DNA of 64,000 bases from Anaerolineales bacterium (GTDB taxonomy: Bacteria > Chloroflexota > Anaerolineae > Anaerolineales > Villigracilaceae). Where the stretch lies: the NCBI GenBank assembly GCA_015075725.1, contig JABTTV010000001.1, forward strand, positions 3,224,001-3,288,000. The letters are read 5' to 3'. Shown here piece by piece: positions 34,256 to 43,401 of the stretch; the stretch's first letter is position 1, and each line of letters starts with the position of its first letter. Below the pieces are notes generated by a model, which ran no database searches, was not told where the DNA came from, and saw only the letters and a program-made list of their open reading frames with translations. The position numbers and the translations under genes are program-made.

Positions 34256-35665
34256 ATGTCTGACGATACCAAGATTCTCGATGAGATCGGCGAATACAAA
34301 TACGGCTTTCACGACCGCGACGACTACTACACCTTCAAGTCCCGAAAAGGGCTGGACCGTGAAGTGGTGGAACAGATCTCGCGGATGAAGGGCGAGCCGC
34401 AGTGGATGCTCGACTTCCGTCTCAAGGCTCTCGATCATTTCCTTAAACGACCCATGCCCAATTGGGGTCCTTCACTCAAAGAATTAAATCTTGATGATAT
34501 CTACTACTACGTCAAGCCGACCGAAAAGCAGGAAAAATCCTGGGATGATGTTCCCGACGACATCAAGCGCACCTTCGATAAGCTCGGCGTGCCCGAAGCG
34601 GAGCGAAAATTCCTGGCGGGTTTGGGTGCTCAGTACGAGTCCGAAATGGTGTATCACTCCATTCAGGAACATCTCGAAAAACAAGGCGTGATCTTCCTTT
34701 CCATCGAAGATGGTTTACGCAAACATCCCGATTTGTTCCGCGAATATTTCGGCACCGTAATTCCCATCGAAGATAATAAATTTGCAGCGCTCAACTCTGC
34801 CGTTTGGTCTGGCGGTTCGTTCGTGTACGTGCCCAAGGGCGTTAAGGTCGACCTGCCCTTGCAGGCGTACTTCCGCCTCAATACCGCCAATGTTGGTCAA
34901 TTCGAGCGGACTCTTATCATTGTTGATGAAGGCGCTTCGGTTCACTACGTGGAAGGCTGCACAGCTCCACAATACACCACCGACTCGTTCCACTCCGGCG
35001 TGATCGAGATCATCGTCAAGAAAGGCGCACGTTCTCGTTACTCGACCATTCAGAACTGGTCGACCAACGTCTACAACCTTGTAACCCAGCGAGCCAAGGT
35101 CTTCGAGAACGCCACTCACGAATGGGTGGATGCCAACCTCGGCTCCAAGGTCACCATGAAATATCCGTCCTGCTACCTGATGGAACCCGGCGCGCATGGC
35201 GAGATGCTTTCGATGGCGTTTGCCAGCGTAGGTCAAATTCAAGATGCCGGCTCCAAGATGGTTCACTTCGCGCCCAATACCACCAGCAAGATCACATCCA
35301 AGTCCATATCCAAGGGCGGCGGGCGCGCTTCCTATCGCGGCTTGCTCAAAGTGTATAAAGGCGCGAAGGGCGTCAAGTCCAACGTCGTTTGTGATGCGTT
35401 GTTGCTCGATCCCAAATCCCGCTCCGATACCTATCCTTACATCGAGATCGACGAAGACGATGTGACCATCGGTCACGAAGCCTCGGTCAGCAAAGTGGGC
35501 GAGGAGCAGCTTTTCTATCTGATGAGCCGCGGTCTCAGTGAAGAAGAAGCCACCACCATGGTGGTCTCCGGTTTCATCGAACCGCTTGTTAAAGAACTCC
35601 CGATGGAATACGCAGTCGAAATGAATCGACTCATCCAGCTGCAAATGGAAGGATCGATCGGCTAA
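34256..35665 (+). CDS. sufB: SufB, Fe-S cluster scaffold subunit
   Basis: 469 residues, normal for SufB. It carries [36 protein letters not shown] and the C-terminal [18 protein letters not shown]. SufB with SufC and SufD holds the nascent cluster built from cysteine sulfur supplied by SufS-SufU. sufD starts 1 nt after its stop, so B and D are translated together. AGGAA precedes ATG 34256. Confidence 0.96.
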   Translation: MSDDTKILDEIGEYKYGFHDRDDYYTFKSRKGLDREVVEQISRMKGEPQWMLDFRLKALDHFLKRPMPNWGPSLKELNLDDIYYYVKPTEKQEKSWDDVPDDIKRTFDKLGVPEAERKFLAGLGAQYESEMVYHSIQEHLEKQGVIFLSIEDGLRKHPDLFREYFGTVIPIEDNKFAALNSAVWSGGSFVYVPKGVKVDLPLQAYFRLNTANVGQFERTLIIVDEGASVHYVEGCTAPQYTTDSFHSGVIEIIVKKGARSRYSTIQNWSTNVYNLVTQRAKVFENATHEWVDANLGSKVTMKYPSCYLMEPGAHGEMLSMAFASVGQIQDAGSKMVHFAPNTTSKITSKSISKGGGRASYRGLLKVYKGAKGVKSNVVCDALLLDPKSRSDTYPYIEIDEDDVTIGHEASVSKVGEEQLFYLMSRGLSEEEATTMVVSGFIEPLVKELPMEYAVEMNRLIQLQMEGSIG

Positions 35666-35666
35666 C

Positions 35667-37004
35667 ATGCAAGAGAAACCAAAAGTAACCGTATCACGAG
35701 GACGACGCGCGGATACTGCCGCCAAAGAATTTAGATTTACTCAGGCAGATGTCCCCACCGCGAACGGACTCGCTTCATTCCGGGCCGGGGCTTGGGACTC
35801 CTTCCAGAAGCTTTCCCTCCCCATAGCCACCGACGAAGCCTGGCGCCGCACCGACTTGCGTCTCCTGCCAGCGCCGGATTTCAAACTTCCCAAAGCAGGG
35901 GCATTCGAAGACCTGCCTGTTGTTCCCGAAGAATTGCTCAAGCCATTGACAGGCGAGCAGCACGGCGGGCAGATAACTCTGCTCCCCGGCGGCTCCAACG
36001 TGGAATTGGATAAGACCCTTGCCAAAAAAGGTGTGGTCTTCACCGACTTCCGCACCGCAGAAAAGAATCACTCCGACCTGCTCAAAAAACTGATCGGTCA
36101 GATCGTCAAGCCGGAAGACGGCAAATTTGCCGCACTGGCATCGGCACTTTCTGAGAATGGTGTTTTGCTCTACGTTCCAAAAGGCGTGGAGGTGGAATAT
36201 CCACTTCACTCCGTGCTGTGGGGACCGGGAACTGACCTCGCTCATTTCTCACATCTCATTGTTTACATAGAAGATGGCGCTTCAGTGACCTACGTCCATG
36301 AAGCGGCTTCACCCGATGAAACCGGACATGCCATCCATGCAGGCATTGTCGAAATTTATGTTGGCAAGGATGCCAACCTACGGTTTGTGGAATTGCAATC
36401 CTGGGGCCGGCATGTGTGGAACTTCTCGCACGAGCGTGCCCGTGTGGAACGCGGCGGCAACCTCGATTGGATCTTTGGCGCTGTCGGCTCGCGACTGACC
36501 AAGAACTTCTCCGATCTTGATCTGGCTGGCGAGGGCGCCCAGGGGCGTATGTCTGGCTTCTACTTTACGGATGGAACCCAGCACCTCGATCATGATACCC
36601 AGCAGAATCATCTTGCTCCGCACTGCACGAGCGATTTACTATTCAAAGGCGCGTTGAAAGGAAAAAGCCGTTCTGTCTGGCAGGGAATGATCTACGTTGC
36701 CCCCGGCGCGCAAAAGACCGACGGCTATCAGGCCAACCGCAACCTTGTTCTCGACGACCAGGCGCGCGCGGACTCTATTCCGGGTCTCGAAATTCTTGCT
36801 GACGATGTGCGTTGCACACACGGCGCGACTGTTGGTAAACTGGAGCAGGAGCCTCTTTTCTATTTGAAGTCTCGCGGCATTCCCCAAAAGGAAGCGGAGC
36901 GTCTCGTGGTGGAGGGATTCTTCGATCCCATCATGCAGCGCATCCCATTTGAAGGTGTTCGCGAACGATTTCAGCAGGCGATCGAAAAAAAATTGTCCGG
37001 GTAG
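35667..37004 (+). CDS. sufD: SufD, Fe-S cluster assembly subunit
   Basis: 445 residues with the SufB/SufD core domain: LLYVPKGVEVEYPLHSVLW, GGNLDWIFGAVGSRLT and YLKSRGIPQKEAERLVVEGFFDP. It is shorter at the N-terminus than SufB and pairs with SufB and SufC; it is thought to help iron entry. It lies directly after sufB. A 130-nt gap with a weak GC-rich dyad separates it from the Lys-rich gene. Confidence 0.95.
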   Translation: MQEKPKVTVSRGRRADTAAKEFRFTQADVPTANGLASFRAGAWDSFQKLSLPIATDEAWRRTDLRLLPAPDFKLPKAGAFEDLPVVPEELLKPLTGEQHGGQITLLPGGSNVELDKTLAKKGVVFTDFRTAEKNHSDLLKKLIGQIVKPEDGKFAALASALSENGVLLYVPKGVEVEYPLHSVLWGPGTDLAHFSHLIVYIEDGASVTYVHEAASPDETGHAIHAGIVEIYVGKDANLRFVELQSWGRHVWNFSHERARVERGGNLDWIFGAVGSRLTKNFSDLDLAGEGAQGRMSGFYFTDGTQHLDHDTQQNHLAPHCTSDLLFKGALKGKSRSVWQGMIYVAPGAQKTDGYQANRNLVLDDQARADSIPGLEILADDVRCTHGATVGKLEQEPLFYLKSRGIPQKEAERLVVEGFFDPIMQRIPFEGVRERFQQAIEKKLSG

Positions 37005-37134
37005 GTTTTGAAGTAGAGCCTGCCGGGTTTCCTGCAGGTGAGTTGTCAGCGTGGGGTACGGCCGGATGGTGGCGGCAGTTCCCCTGTCAAAATGAGGCGG
37101 AGGGCGTCTCGAGTTCATAATCAGGATGTGAGTG

Positions 37135-37791
37135 ATGGTTGTAAAATCCAAAACGAAAACAAAGAGAAAAATCAAAGCGGCGGTCAAGGTTAAATCGCCT
37201 GCCAGGAAAAAGTTGACGAAACCGGTGGCGGGAAAAAAACCGCAGATCAAAAGAACGCAGGCGAAAACCAAGGCGATCCGGAAGGCAGCGTCAAAAACCG
37301 CGTTGAAGACGAAGGCATCGGTTAAGAAGTCCGCTCTGGCAGGGTCCTTCAAAGCGCCTTCTCGCAGACGATCCTCCTTCAGCGATACACCTGTCGAAGT
37401 TACGCGGTCCATAAATCTGACGAATCAAATTCGCCAGCCTGTTAAACCTGTTTTGCGCAGGTCGTCGGTCAACGTCGGCTCGCCCAATTCGAACGTATTC
37501 AATTTCATGAAAGCCCCGCGTCCCGAATATGCATTCGAAGTGGGCGATGGGGTGGACGTGTTCTGCGATCACGAAAAGGGACGCGAACGCGTGCGCGGCT
37601 GGATAAAGGGGATTGTGGTTCAGGTGGATAACAAGATGGTTGCGGTGCAGTTCCGTTCGAATGTTTTTCTTACCGACGGCTGGATGGTGCCTGACCGCAT
37701 CCTTTGGTATCCGCTGAATTCGGAACACATCCGCCCGGCTTCGACAGGCAAGAAACCCGCCGTGAAGAAGGAAATCATCCCGGATTATTAG
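37135..37791 (+). CDS. Lys-rich, histone-tail-like protein of unknown function within the suf operon
   Basis: 218 residues. The first about 75 are almost only Lys, Ala, Arg, Thr and Pro, like histone H1-type tails of bacterial nucleoid proteins. After a Ser-rich stretch, residues about 130-200 form a compact beta-rich domain (EVGDGVDVFCDHEKGRERVR, GIVVQVDNKMVAVQFRS) of a Tudor/SH3-like type, ending in a basic tail. DNA or RNA binding is likely from the tail, but no family is recognised. It lies between sufD and sufS, 40 nt before sufS. ATG 37135 follows an AGGAT site; an in-frame GTG at 37132 is next to it. Confidence 0.75.
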   Translation: MVVKSKTKTKRKIKAAVKVKSPARKKLTKPVAGKKPQIKRTQAKTKAIRKAASKTALKTKASVKKSALAGSFKAPSRRRSSFSDTPVEVTRSINLTNQIRQPVKPVLRRSSVNVGSPNSNVFNFMKAPRPEYAFEVGDGVDVFCDHEKGRERVRGWIKGIVVQVDNKMVAVQFRSNVFLTDGWMVPDRILWYPLNSEHIRPASTGKKPAVKKEIIPDY

Positions 37792-37831
37792 TGCGTTTGC
37801 AGGTTTAGTGCCGCGAACGCTTATCCCTTTC

Positions 37832-39058
37832 ATGTCCATTAATGTAGATCAGATTCGGAAAGACTTTCCCATCCTCGAACGCGAAACGGCTAACGGCAGG
37901 CGCGTGATCTATCTCGATTCGACGGCGACATCGCAGAAGCCGCTCGAGGTGATCGAAGCGATGAACGATTACTACCGTCGGTCGAACGCGAACATCCATC
38001 GCGGTGTGCATACGCTTGCCGAGGAAGCGACGGCACTGTATGAAAACGCGCGTGAACGTATCGCCCGATTCATCAATGCAGCCTCTTCCCGTGAGGTTGT
38101 CTACACCCGTAATACGACGGAATCAATTAATCTTGTTGCTTATTCCTGGGCTCGTGCGAATCTGAAATCCGGTGACCTTGTGATTCTGACGGAGATGGAG
38201 CATCACAGCAACCTCGTCCCGTGGCATATGCTTCAAATGGAGCGCGGAATCGAACTAGAGTTCATCCCTGTGACCGAAGACGGCCTGCTTGACCTGGATG
38301 CTTACAAATCGCTTCTAGAACGGAATCCAAAACTGGTCTCATTCACGCACATGTCCAACGTGTTGGGGACGATCAACTCTGCGGCGGAGATCATCCATCT
38401 GGCTCATTCGGCAGGCGCATTAACCCTCGTGGATGGGGCGCAGTCCGTTCCTCATCTTTCTGTGGATGTCCAGGCTCTGGATGCAGATTTTTATGCTTTT
38501 TCGGCGCACAAAATGTGCGGTCCCACGGGGATCGGTGTCTTGTACGGCAAATCCGCTTTGTTGGAGGGAATGCCGCCGTTTTTGGGCGGCGGCGATATGA
38601 TCAAGGAAGTAAAACTGAGGTCCTTTCGCGCGAACACGCTTCCGCACAAGTTCGAGGCGGGCACACCTGCGATTGCAGAGGCTGTCGGTTTTGGCGCTGC
38701 GGTGGATTATCTGACGAAAGTGGGCATGGATGATATTGCGGCACATGAGCACGAGATCGCTGAATATGCTCTGGAACGTCTCGAAGAGGTTCCCGGCGTG
38801 AAGGTCTTCGGTCCTACTGCGGATAAGAAAGGCGGCGTTACCGCGTTTACGCTTGCGGGGGTTCATCCGCATGATGTAGCGCAGATCCTGGATCAGGATG
38901 GGATCGCCGTTCGTGCAGGTCATCATTGCGCCCAGCCATTGCATGAAAAATTCGGCATTCCCGCCACAAGCCGCGCATCCTTCTACTTGTATTCCACAAA
39001 GGAAGAAGTGGATTTACTGATAAAAGGTTTGTATAAAGTAAAGGAAATTTTCGGGTAA
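37832..39058 (+). CDS. sufS: SufS, cysteine desulfurase (group II)
   Basis: 408 residues, a PLP-dependent enzyme taking sulfur from L-cysteine. Landmarks are YLDSTATSQKPLEVIEA, HHSNLVPWHML, the PLP Lys segment FYAFSAHKMCGPTGIGVLYG (Lys near 228) and the catalytic RAGHHCAQPLHEKFG (Cys near 364). These fit the SufS class that works with SufU. ATG 37832 gives the family N-terminus; an in-frame GTG at 37808 is an alternative and neither has a good ribosome-binding site. sufU begins 7 nt after its stop. Confidence 0.96.
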   Translation: MSINVDQIRKDFPILERETANGRRVIYLDSTATSQKPLEVIEAMNDYYRRSNANIHRGVHTLAEEATALYENARERIARFINAASSREVVYTRNTTESINLVAYSWARANLKSGDLVILTEMEHHSNLVPWHMLQMERGIELEFIPVTEDGLLDLDAYKSLLERNPKLVSFTHMSNVLGTINSAAEIIHLAHSAGALTLVDGAQSVPHLSVDVQALDADFYAFSAHKMCGPTGIGVLYGKSALLEGMPPFLGGGDMIKEVKLRSFRANTLPHKFEAGTPAIAEAVGFGAAVDYLTKVGMDDIAAHEHEIAEYALERLEEVPGVKVFGPTADKKGGVTAFTLAGVHPHDVAQILDQDGIAVRAGHHCAQPLHEKFGIPATSRASFYLYSTKEEVDLLIKGLYKVKEIFG

Positions 39059-39065
39059 ACGACCA

Positions 39066-39461
39066 ATGGACGACCTCTATCGTGAAGTCATCATCGAGCA
39101 TTACAAGAACCCATCGTATCGAGGCAAACTTGATCCGCACGATATTTCCTTTGCGGATAATAACCCTCTTTGTGGCGATCATATCCAGATCGATCTGCGG
39201 GTGAATCCAGAAGGCATTGTCACCGAGGCGATGTTCGACGGGCACGGCTGTGCCATCTCTCAGGCCTCCGCCGACCTGTTGATGGAATCGATCATCGGGA
39301 AACCGCTGGAAGAAGTGAAGGAACTGAATCGACAGGACATTCTTAACATGCTGGGGATAGACCTGGGTCCCGTCCGCTTGAAATGTGCGCTGCTTTCCTT
39401 GAAAGTCTTGAAGGCCGGCGTATATGGTTTGGGTGAAGCGAGTGACTCGCTGGTGGAATAA
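39066..39461 (+). CDS. sufU: SufU, zinc-dependent sulfur acceptor for SufS
   Basis: 131 residues. The three ligand Cys are present: NPLCGDH, FDGHGCAISQASADLL and RLKCALLSLK, with the Asp of the zinc site in CGD. SufU takes persulfide from SufS and delivers it to the SufBCD scaffold. Its final 38 nt overlap the start of the lipoprotein gene in another frame. Confidence 0.95.
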   Translation: MDDLYREVIIEHYKNPSYRGKLDPHDISFADNNPLCGDHIQIDLRVNPEGIVTEAMFDGHGCAISQASADLLMESIIGKPLEEVKELNRQDILNMLGIDLGPVRLKCALLSLKVLKAGVYGLGEASDSLVE

Positions 39462-39879
39462 CCTGTTTTTCGTTCTGGCGGCTGTTCTCCTCCCCGCTTG
39501 CAAACCGGACTTGGGTGAACCTTTAGGTAAAATATGCACATTGGCGGGCTGCGTCGGCGGGATTTCCATCGATATTACAGGCATATCTCTGACGAATGGA
39601 TATAAAGTAAACCTGATTTTCCCAAATGGGGAATTGATGGCCATGGTATGTGATGAGTCTTCCGAAGATGGCTTTGAAAAATCGTGTCACGGATCCGGCG
39701 CATTTTTTGCCCTCCCTTCTGATGTTGAACCGCCGGTGACTGTTACTATCGAAATCATCGCAAATGGCGTAACCCACCGGCAGGAGTTTGTCCCTGCCTA
39801 CGAAAAATTCCAACCTAATGGTGAGGATTGTCCTCCCGTTTGTTACAACTCCACTTTGGCTTTTCAGGTGACAAAATAA
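39424..39879 (+). CDS. Lipoprotein of unknown function overlapping sufU
   Basis: 151 residues. A basic N-terminus and hydrophobic stretch end in a lipobox VLLPAC (Cys26). The mature part is beta-rich with five further Cys (in KICTLAGC, MVCDE, SCHGSG, CPPVC), which could form disulfides outside the cell. No family is recognised. The frame overlaps sufU by 38 nt; GTG codons at 39430 or 39433 could shorten it slightly. The Rieske protein starts 5 nt after its stop. Confidence 0.6.
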   Translation: MVWVKRVTRWWNNLFFVLAAVLLPACKPDLGEPLGKICTLAGCVGGISIDITGISLTNGYKVNLIFPNGELMAMVCDESSEDGFEKSCHGSGAFFALPSDVEPPVTVTIEIIANGVTHRQEFVPAYEKFQPNGEDCPPVCYNSTLAFQVTK

Positions 39880-39884
39880 CGAAA

Positions 39885-40232
39885 ATGTTCAATTACACGT
39901 CATTCGATGAAACAAAGGCGGATTTCGTAGAAATCGCGCCCGCATCCGAGCTGCCGAATGGGGAGCGGCTGTTCGTTGAGTTGGGCGACAAGCCGATCGT
40001 CGTGTTCAATATCGCCGGGCAGTTCTTTGCCATTGGCGATGTTTGTTCTCATGACGATGGTCCCCTCGGGGATGGGGTGATCGAGGGTTTCAATGTGGTT
40101 TGTCCGCGCCATGGAGCCGAATTCGACATTTGCACAGGGAAAGTGACGCAAATGCCCGCCGTGGTGGATATTCCCGCCTACCCGGTCATGGTGCGGGATG
40201 GGACGATCTTCATCGGGATTCCAAAATCGTGA
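39885..40232 (+). CDS. Rieske-type ferredoxin
   Basis: 115 residues, cytoplasmic. The full Rieske site is present: CSHDDGPLGDG (C-x-H) and CPRHGAEFDICTG (C-x2-H). It resembles the non-haem dioxygenase ferredoxin subunit (BphF/NirD-like) group and likely shuttles electrons to an unidentified partner. It is the last gene of the long suf-linked run and needs a 2Fe-2S cluster itself. ATG 39885 is the family start; the frame is open further upstream without support. Confidence 0.88.
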   Translation: MFNYTSFDETKADFVEIAPASELPNGERLFVELGDKPIVVFNIAGQFFAIGDVCSHDDGPLGDGVIEGFNVVCPRHGAEFDICTGKVTQMPAVVDIPAYPVMVRDGTIFIGIPKS

Positions 40233-40401
40233 TGACCCGTCCATCCTGAGGAATTCGCAGTCCAGGTGGAGAAAATTTCATACGACTTCCTGCAAAAGTC
40301 ACAATTTTATCTTGCTCAAAACGGCGTTCCCGCCGGGGACTGCGGCGGGAGCACTCATGCAAGAGGTTGATTGAAAGAATGATCAGATAACGGTTCCGCA
40401 A

Positions 40402-41280
40402 ATGTCATCCTCGATGAACGACGTATATGAATTGATCCCAGCCGGCAAATTTTCGATCGACCAGCTGACTAATATCTATAACCAGACCCGGGTGGGTTAT
40501 ATGATCCCCATGCCCATGAATGCCGCAACGCTTGCGGAGTACATAAAAAAATACGACGTCGACCTGGATCACTCCCTGGTTGCGTCTCAAAAGGGCAGCT
40601 TGCACGGAATTGCCTTGCTGGGAGTCCGCGTGGATCGAACCTGGATCACCCGTCTTGGAGTGACACCGTCAACACGGCGGAGCGGCGTGGGCGAAGTGTT
40701 GAGCCGAAGTTTACTCGAACAGTCCAGATCGTTGGGGATCGCTTTCACGATGCTGGAGGTCATCAAAAACAACACACCCGCGCACCACCTGTTTTCGAAA
40801 CTCGGGTTTTATGGAGTTGGGGAGCTTTTGATTCTCCGTCGGTCTCCGTCCTGGCAGGCGATCAAGCCGGTCAATGCCGACGCCCATCGGTTGGAACGTA
40901 ACGAAGCGCTCGACCTAATTGGACTCGATCGCGGAATCCAACCCTGGACGAATCAATTCGAATCGATGGCGCATACCGAAAATGTATCAGGGATGCGAAT
41001 CGCGCTTCCCGATGGCGGCCGCGGATCGCTTATTTATCAACGCGAAAAAAATACGCTGACCCATTTCATTTTCAAAACTGAAGAAGGCGATCCGGAACTC
41101 GTGGCATTAGCCCTTCTCTCTCATTTGCATCATCTGTATCCGCGCCTTGATGCGCACATCGAGAATATCCGGATCAACGACCCGCACTTACCCGGCATCT
41201 ATAAAATGGGATATGTCGAATCTTTTCGCAGAATCGAAATGTGGCACGGAACGCCCCACCTTCGCTCGATTGGAAGCTGA
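40402..41280 (+). CDS. Double GNAT-fold N-acetyltransferase-like protein
   Basis: 292 residues. The N-terminal GNAT half has LGVTPSTRRSGVGEVLSRSLL, the acetyl-CoA-binding R-x-x-G-x-G/V motif. The C-terminal half (about 165-285) ends INDPHLPGIYKMGYVESFRRI and looks like a second, degenerate GNAT unit. Substrate unknown. ATG 40402 or the in-frame ATG at 40414 may be used. The 169-nt upstream gap holds a GC hairpin (CCCGCC/GGCGGG near 40330-40350). Confidence 0.8.
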   Translation: MSSSMNDVYELIPAGKFSIDQLTNIYNQTRVGYMIPMPMNAATLAEYIKKYDVDLDHSLVASQKGSLHGIALLGVRVDRTWITRLGVTPSTRRSGVGEVLSRSLLEQSRSLGIAFTMLEVIKNNTPAHHLFSKLGFYGVGELLILRRSPSWQAIKPVNADAHRLERNEALDLIGLDRGIQPWTNQFESMAHTENVSGMRIALPDGGRGSLIYQREKNTLTHFIFKTEEGDPELVALALLSHLHHLYPRLDAHIENIRINDPHLPGIYKMGYVESFRRIEMWHGTPHLRSIGS

Positions 41281-41281
41281 C

Positions 41282-41301
41282 GACAGGTAACTGTCTTTTT
41301 T
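41282..41301 (+). terminator. Terminator of the GNAT gene
   Basis: GACAG-GTAA-CTGTC stem-loop (41282-41295) followed by six T, directly after the stop at 41280. The 5-bp stem is short, so strength is moderate. The convergent gene ends at 41300. Confidence 0.5.
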
Positions 41302-41809
41302 ACCAATCCCCGGCGTATCGAATCTTATGAGGCTTGGTCTTTCGTTCGATCAACATCCTGCGCAACTCCACAAGTTGACGGATGTGCAAATTGTCGTGCG
41401 CGACCCACGAAGCGAACATATCACCCGCCCGCATCGAACCCCATTTCGATTTGTATGTAACATTCCAATCCGCGTTATTTAATCCCTTGACCCAGATCAA
41501 TGACTTTGCCCGTTCGCGGAAGAACTTTGCCTCCATTTTTTTGAAGGACCGCTCGTTATATTTGCAAGTCTTCACCCACGTCATTGGCGATATGGATTTC
41601 CATTCCTCATGTTGACGATGAAGGATGAAATCCAAATGCTCGCGGAAATCTTCGCGCTCTTCGTCGTACAGATGACAGACGACTTCCAGGATTGACCAGC
41701 TGCCCCGCTTCGGTTTGATTCGCGCCTCCTTCTCACCGATACCTGCCAGCAAAGCCCGGATCATTTCCGCGCTGTGGGTAAGTTCTTGATATAGCGTATT
41801 GAAATCCAT
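41300..41809 (-). CDS. DinB-family metal-binding protein
   Basis: 169 residues, four-helix-bundle pattern. Three His (46, 138, 142; CHLYDE and AHDNLHIRQ) fit the DinB/YfiT metal triad. Such proteins act as thiol-dependent transferases or stress proteins; substrate unknown. ATG 41809 is 1 nt after the stop of the LmbE-type gene, so the two are translationally coupled. The first 16 codons of the open frame overlap that gene and are not used. Confidence 0.85.
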   Translation of the reverse strand: MDFNTLYQELTHSAEMIRALLAGIGEKEARIKPKRGSWSILEVVCHLYDEEREDFREHLDFILHRQHEEWKSISPMTWVKTCKYNERSFKKMEAKFFRERAKSLIWVKGLNNADWNVTYKSKWGSMRAGDMFASWVAHDNLHIRQLVELRRMLIERKTKPHKIRYAGDW

Positions 41810-41810
41810 C

Positions 41811-42440
41811 TTATTCGAATTTCCCGACGATGCGGAGGATATCGAATCCCTCTGCAAACGGGCATTCCGCCACTGCGCCGTGACGCACCATGATGGAGCG
41901 AGTCAATTCAGCGTTGAAGTAGTAACGGTCGCGGTAGGTTTCGTACTTCGACAACGCTTCGACCTTTTTATTCACATCTTCTTCGGTGACTTCAACCAGA
42001 AAGTGGGGAAAGAATCCGTAGGATGAACGCACCACGTCGAATCCAAGCACGGTGATGCCGCGAAAGGCGCGTAATGATTCATCCGTCATCGTGAGATGAT
42101 CCTGGTGAACATCCTGTTTCGAATGGGTGAAGATCAGGTCAGGCTTGAACGTCCTGCGCAGATCGAGGAAGTATTCGAGGATATCCTGCCGGGAATCAGG
42201 GAAGACGCGCGTGACGAAGGGACCGAAGATGATCTTTTCCTCAGGGACGCCGAGTACCTTCATGGACTCGAGGTGTTCTTTCTTTACATTCTTGAGGTCG
42301 GGGTTTTTCTGGTTGTCCGATAATGTCACGCAAAGGATTTCGGTCCTGTTGACAATGCGGTGAATCAAAGCACCGCACCCGATCTCGATGTCGTCCGGAT
42401 GCGCGCCGAGGAAAAGGACTCGTTTGCCGAAGAAGTTCAT
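41811..42440 (-). CDS. PIG-L/LmbE-family deacetylase
   Basis: 209 residues. The zinc site HPDD (FLGAHPDDIEIGCG) and the downstream HSKQDVHQDH match the LmbE/PIG-L fold, which removes N-acetyl groups from sugar derivatives such as GlcNAc-inositol or GlcNAc-malate. It lies in an operon-like run with a methyltransferase (57 nt upstream) and the DinB gene, consistent with small-molecule thiol or sugar metabolism, but no pathway can be named. ATG 42440 fits the family N-terminus. Confidence 0.9.
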   Translation of the reverse strand: MNFFGKRVLFLGAHPDDIEIGCGALIHRIVNRTEILCVTLSDNQKNPDLKNVKKEHLESMKVLGVPEEKIIFGPFVTRVFPDSRQDILEYFLDLRRTFKPDLIFTHSKQDVHQDHLTMTDESLRAFRGITVLGFDVVRSSYGFFPHFLVEVTEEDVNKKVEALSKYETYRDRYYFNAELTRSIMVRHGAVAECPFAEGFDILRIVGKFE

Positions 42441-42497
42441 GGAAATGGGCGATGGACATTGGACCACGAACGATGGCTTTTATCGTCCATCGTCAAT

Positions 42498-43298
42498 TTA
42501 TTTTGTCGCCAAAATCCCGCCGACGACCTTGGTCATCACCAATTTGCCGTCGCGGTTAAACCAGCGCGTAGCCACATCAGTGATTTTTCCGATCAATGCT
42601 TCATATTCATCCTTGCCGTTGAACATGGAGGTCCACAGTTTGCGATCTTCGCTGAGAGAGGCGCGGACGTATTCGATGAACGGATCCACCTCGGGAAAGG
42701 TGAGATGGTTTTCAAACTTGTGAAGTTCGGTCTTGGCGAAGATTCCATCTATGGTTTCGAAGATTTCGCTCTTGAAACGGGATGAACCGGGCATTAGGGG
42801 GATGGTTCCGTTCGTCGCTTCTTTGATGATTTCGTAAAACATCGGCTTGTTTTCGGGCAAAGGACCGGAGACAAAAAATCGTCCGCCTGGTTTAATGACG
42901 CGATGCGCTTCATTAAATGTGAAATTTAGATCCGAAGCATAATAAATGGCAAAGGCGCTGGTGCATAGATTGAAGGTATTGTCTGCAAAGTTGAAAGTTT
43001 TGTTGAAGTCCAGGAATTGGAATTCGATGTTCGAACCGCGCTCCTTATTTCTGACGCGTGCCTTATCCAGTAATTCTTCCGAGAAGTCGCCACCTATGAT
43101 ATTTGCCTGCCCCTTGGTGTAGTCGTCAAATAGGAAACTCAATTTGCCCGCGCCGCATCCTACATCGAGGATATTCATGCCGGCTTGAGGTTTTAGCAGG
43201 TCGTTTGTCCACACATCGATGTTCGCTGAGCCGTATTTCTCGTGAATCTGGATGCGGGTGAGAAGATCCTTGCTGGTTTCCTGATAATAAATTTCCAT
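42498..43298 (-). CDS. Class I SAM-dependent methyltransferase
   Basis: 266 residues. SAM-binding motif I ILDVGCGAGKLSFLFDDY, a G-x-DFSEELLDKAR segment, and IKPGGRFFVSGP are visible, as in UbiE/Methyltransf_11 enzymes. Substrate unknown. A strong AAGGAGA site precedes ATG 43298 and a promoter is at 43328-43355. It is the first gene of the run with the LmbE-type and DinB genes. Confidence 0.88.
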   Translation of the reverse strand: MEIYYQETSKDLLTRIQIHEKYGSANIDVWTNDLLKPQAGMNILDVGCGAGKLSFLFDDYTKGQANIIGGDFSEELLDKARVRNKERGSNIEFQFLDFNKTFNFADNTFNLCTSAFAIYYASDLNFTFNEAHRVIKPGGRFFVSGPLPENKPMFYEIIKEATNGTIPLMPGSSRFKSEIFETIDGIFAKTELHKFENHLTFPEVDPFIEYVRASLSEDRKLWTSMFNGKDEYEALIGKITDVATRWFNRDGKLVMTKVVGGILATK

Positions 43299-43327
43299 TT
43301 GTTTCTCCTTGATTAATAGTGAGCGAT

Positions 43328-43355
43328 ATTATACCAAAATCGCGTCAAAATTCAA
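43328..43355 (-). promoter_or_regulatory. Promoter of the methyltransferase-LmbE-DinB run
   Basis: TTGAAT (43355-43350) and TATAAT (43333-43328), spaced 16 nt on the minus strand, 30 nt upstream of the start at 43298. Confidence 0.55.
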
Positions 43356-43401
43356 TCGTTGAATTATGAAACGGAAAATTAATTGCCAATTCACCCGGCG
43401 A

